Assembly (NCBI GenBank): GCA_030432015.1
Contig: JAUIHJ010000421.1
Coordinates: forward strand, 1 to 7,459
Length of the DNA stretch: 7,459 nucleotides
Reading direction: 5' to 3'
Source of the DNA: a bacterium
GTDB taxonomy: Bacteria > Planctomycetota > Planctomycetia > Pirellulales > Pirellulaceae
Shown here: one piece after another, positions 7,001-7,459 of the stretch
Numbering within the stretch: position 1 is the first letter of the stretch
Layout: each line of letters begins with the position of its first letter
Notes under the pieces: generated by a model
Seen by the model: the letters and a program-made list of their open reading frames with translations, nothing else
What the model was told of the DNA's origin: nothing
Databases searched by the model: none
Position numbers and translations under genes: made by a program

Positions 7001-7459
7001 TTTCCGACCGACGTCGGCACGGATTGGGATGCCTTAGAGCGGATCGACAGTGCGTTGGCACGACTGCCACGCGAGGGCGCTGCCAACCGCGTGCAACGTG
7101 TCGAAAGCATCGCGGATTTGGCCAGCCGCGTGCGGGACCTCAAACCACCCCAAGCCAACCTGTTGGCCGCATATCTGCTGCTTAAGAAGTCCGCCTCCGA
7201 GCATACTCGCGTGCTCGCCCTGGTGCCGAAGTTTCGACATTGGAGCCATTTGCTGTTGGGCGTCTCTGACCGGATGCTGCATGCCGAAATGGAGCCGGAC
7301 CAGTGGCAGGCGACGTTGTCACAATTACTCGACGAAACGATCACCCTTAACGATGACGAATCGGATCGCGAGTCGATTCGTGGTGCCCTGCTGCGGCGCG
7401 CCGCAACGGAGCTCGATGTCGCTGGATCGACCGTCGCGGACCCGGACCTGATCGATCGG
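4085..7459 (+). CDS. Large single-pass membrane protein with N-terminal ~50-residue helical repeats and HEAT-like C-terminal region; runs off window
   Basis: I do not recognise this family. The frame is open for 1125 codons and continues past the window. ATG 4085 is the first ATG after an in-frame TGA at 4040; the ribosome binding site is weak. About six divergent helical units occur at residues 19-72, 201-252, 287-343, 362-416, 430-488 and 492-541, most clearly FLERAAPIVLESR (22-34) against FLDRAAPILAQNR (368-380). Most of them end with a Gly-Leu/Ile plus Ser/Thr/Asp turn leading into a last helix. Residues 81-198 are a Pro/Ser/Ala-rich linker with a polyproline run near 143-152; 253-286 are a second charged and proline-rich linker. 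A basic patch (about 537-551) precedes a hydrophobic helix at 556-578. By the positive-inside rule the repeats are cytoplasmic and the rest is outside. After a short Pro/Thr/Asp linker (582-606), residues 607-1125 are predicted almost wholly helical, resembling HEAT/ARM repeats. No catalytic motif is visible. Unit 1 also resembles a winged helix (LARELELTDGQL then GVIERVE). A scaffold or envelope-spanning anchor is inference only. Confidence 0.85.
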   Translation, partial: MAANQPPPNTVNRADEKKVQLFLERAAPIVLESRVLDTANWQRLVALARELELTDGQLRTTIDDLRQRGVIERVELQSGKPAGDVAAKPSPKPPPLPVRPTLADAAANPGASRTSGTTGQGHDATPDASSAREKTFSLNSPSPPQPPPPPPPASARPKGPSLPTSSGPASPPSDVPTAPSSPRPLPRSDRGRTGGPDAKQGLHAQLAQRAAAIIAEQRGFSPKTHTLIAAAAEDLGLTDEDAATVIKSLHQGDRTPKDPPADDANYRQRWKEEGKPEPPRHEAPKKPHEIFTAFVAKSLDKLAVGHVSRDLEEGLVAHGTKVLKLSQVYASQLVRDVAQEKDLLLESVTKQETAANETASLDPRLTAFLDRAAPILAQNRGLNARSRVLLGAMAEEVGLPPDEVDAAVALLESKPGQSDGQEIEQRARMAPFRRYVSELLGQLPQPILTARVHTMMVERADERFGIDAEQAQAVMRELASAQEIQIITEAEALDHIENLVADHLGEALRLDTSVRHRILKEGNQWGLSAEQVELIVKQQSRKNYKRRQSERNLSNAALVAAMVAVLLVIGFLGWAMLGGRMTPVEPDPVPQPIATAPTTPADDTDDSWWSVDLVLAVHNATIEFPLLRRTLKAIGAPDSEHRARAYDSLIRHALYDTDDDVGRNMLLNVISLAYVVEPDDTTAGKIRQSLLHAVPGPEDRLSEREEDYARVFLAMRGAVAAMHAAADVPNRADDMARSIGQVVGTTIDRHQALIPLERQCLGALAERLFRLMIASTPTRPADTLPLHAVIAEEAGRYLDRAQLDSLNTDFLAAFLANSDDSWRDVQTLIDASVDQRDPLVVAKMIDIYESTTNASLQSHLQSRLLRRASLKPTATDARNIASELRQALGIIETATAAGRTLDFVRLANRELALTSDKESERLKAAESAIRLSQVATIGCALAQGDAGFAMFDVLIKKELGGLTPEPIDDDSLFPTDVGTDWDALERIDSALARLPREGAANRVQRVESIADLASRVRDLKPPQANLLAAYLLLKKSASEHTRVLALVPKFRHWSHLLLGVSDRMLHAEMEPDQWQATLSQLLDETITLNDDESDRESIRGALLRRAATELDVAGSTVADPDLIDR

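Noticed and set aside
6625..7344. 239-codon minus-strand Ser/Arg-rich frame
   Set aside because: It is antisense to the HEAT-like region of the large gene and shows biased composition without motifs.

Overview
The window reads as chromosomal DNA from a free-living Gram-negative bacterium of moderately high GC. Planctomycetes (Pirellulales-like) are my best guess. The reasons are loose gene spacing with long non-coding gaps, weak or absent Shine-Dalgarno sequences, and a very large single-pass protein with proline-rich linkers. The assignment is an inference from style; no marker gene in the window proves it.

Three protein-coding genes are supported, and two of them run off the window. (1) Positions 1-1256, minus strand: the first 418 codons of a circularly permuted ATP-grasp protein (DUF404/DUF407, CP_ATPgrasp_2 type), a predicted amidoligase. 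Its C-terminus lies beyond position 1. (2) Positions 2098-3795, plus strand: a complete 565-residue transporter of the aspartate:alanine exchanger (AspT/YidE) family, made of two membrane halves around two TrkA-C (RCK_C) domains. (3) Positions 4085-7459, plus strand: an uninterrupted frame of 1125 codons with no stop before the window edge. It encodes a protein I cannot name. About six divergent ~50-residue helical units, two of them widely separated by a Pro/Ser/Ala-rich linker, are followed by a basic patch, one transmembrane helix and more than 500 residues of HEAT-like helical sequence predicted to lie outside the cytoplasm.

The gap 1257-2097 (841 bp) separates the divergent ATP-grasp and transporter genes. 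I find no convincing gene in it. It holds a perfect 14-bp tandem duplication, an 8-bp-stem hairpin and a smaller inverted repeat. The gap 3796-4084 (289 bp) lies between the transporter and the large gene and contains a -10-like TATAAC, a perfect 10-bp palindrome and a 6-bp-stem inverted repeat. There are no RNA genes, insertion sequences or CRISPR arrays that I can support.

The three genes do not form an obvious shared pathway. The ATP-grasp gene is transcribed away from the others and probably belongs to an operon extending left of the window. The transporter looks like a stand-alone gene. The large membrane protein is the strongest candidate for something undescribed.
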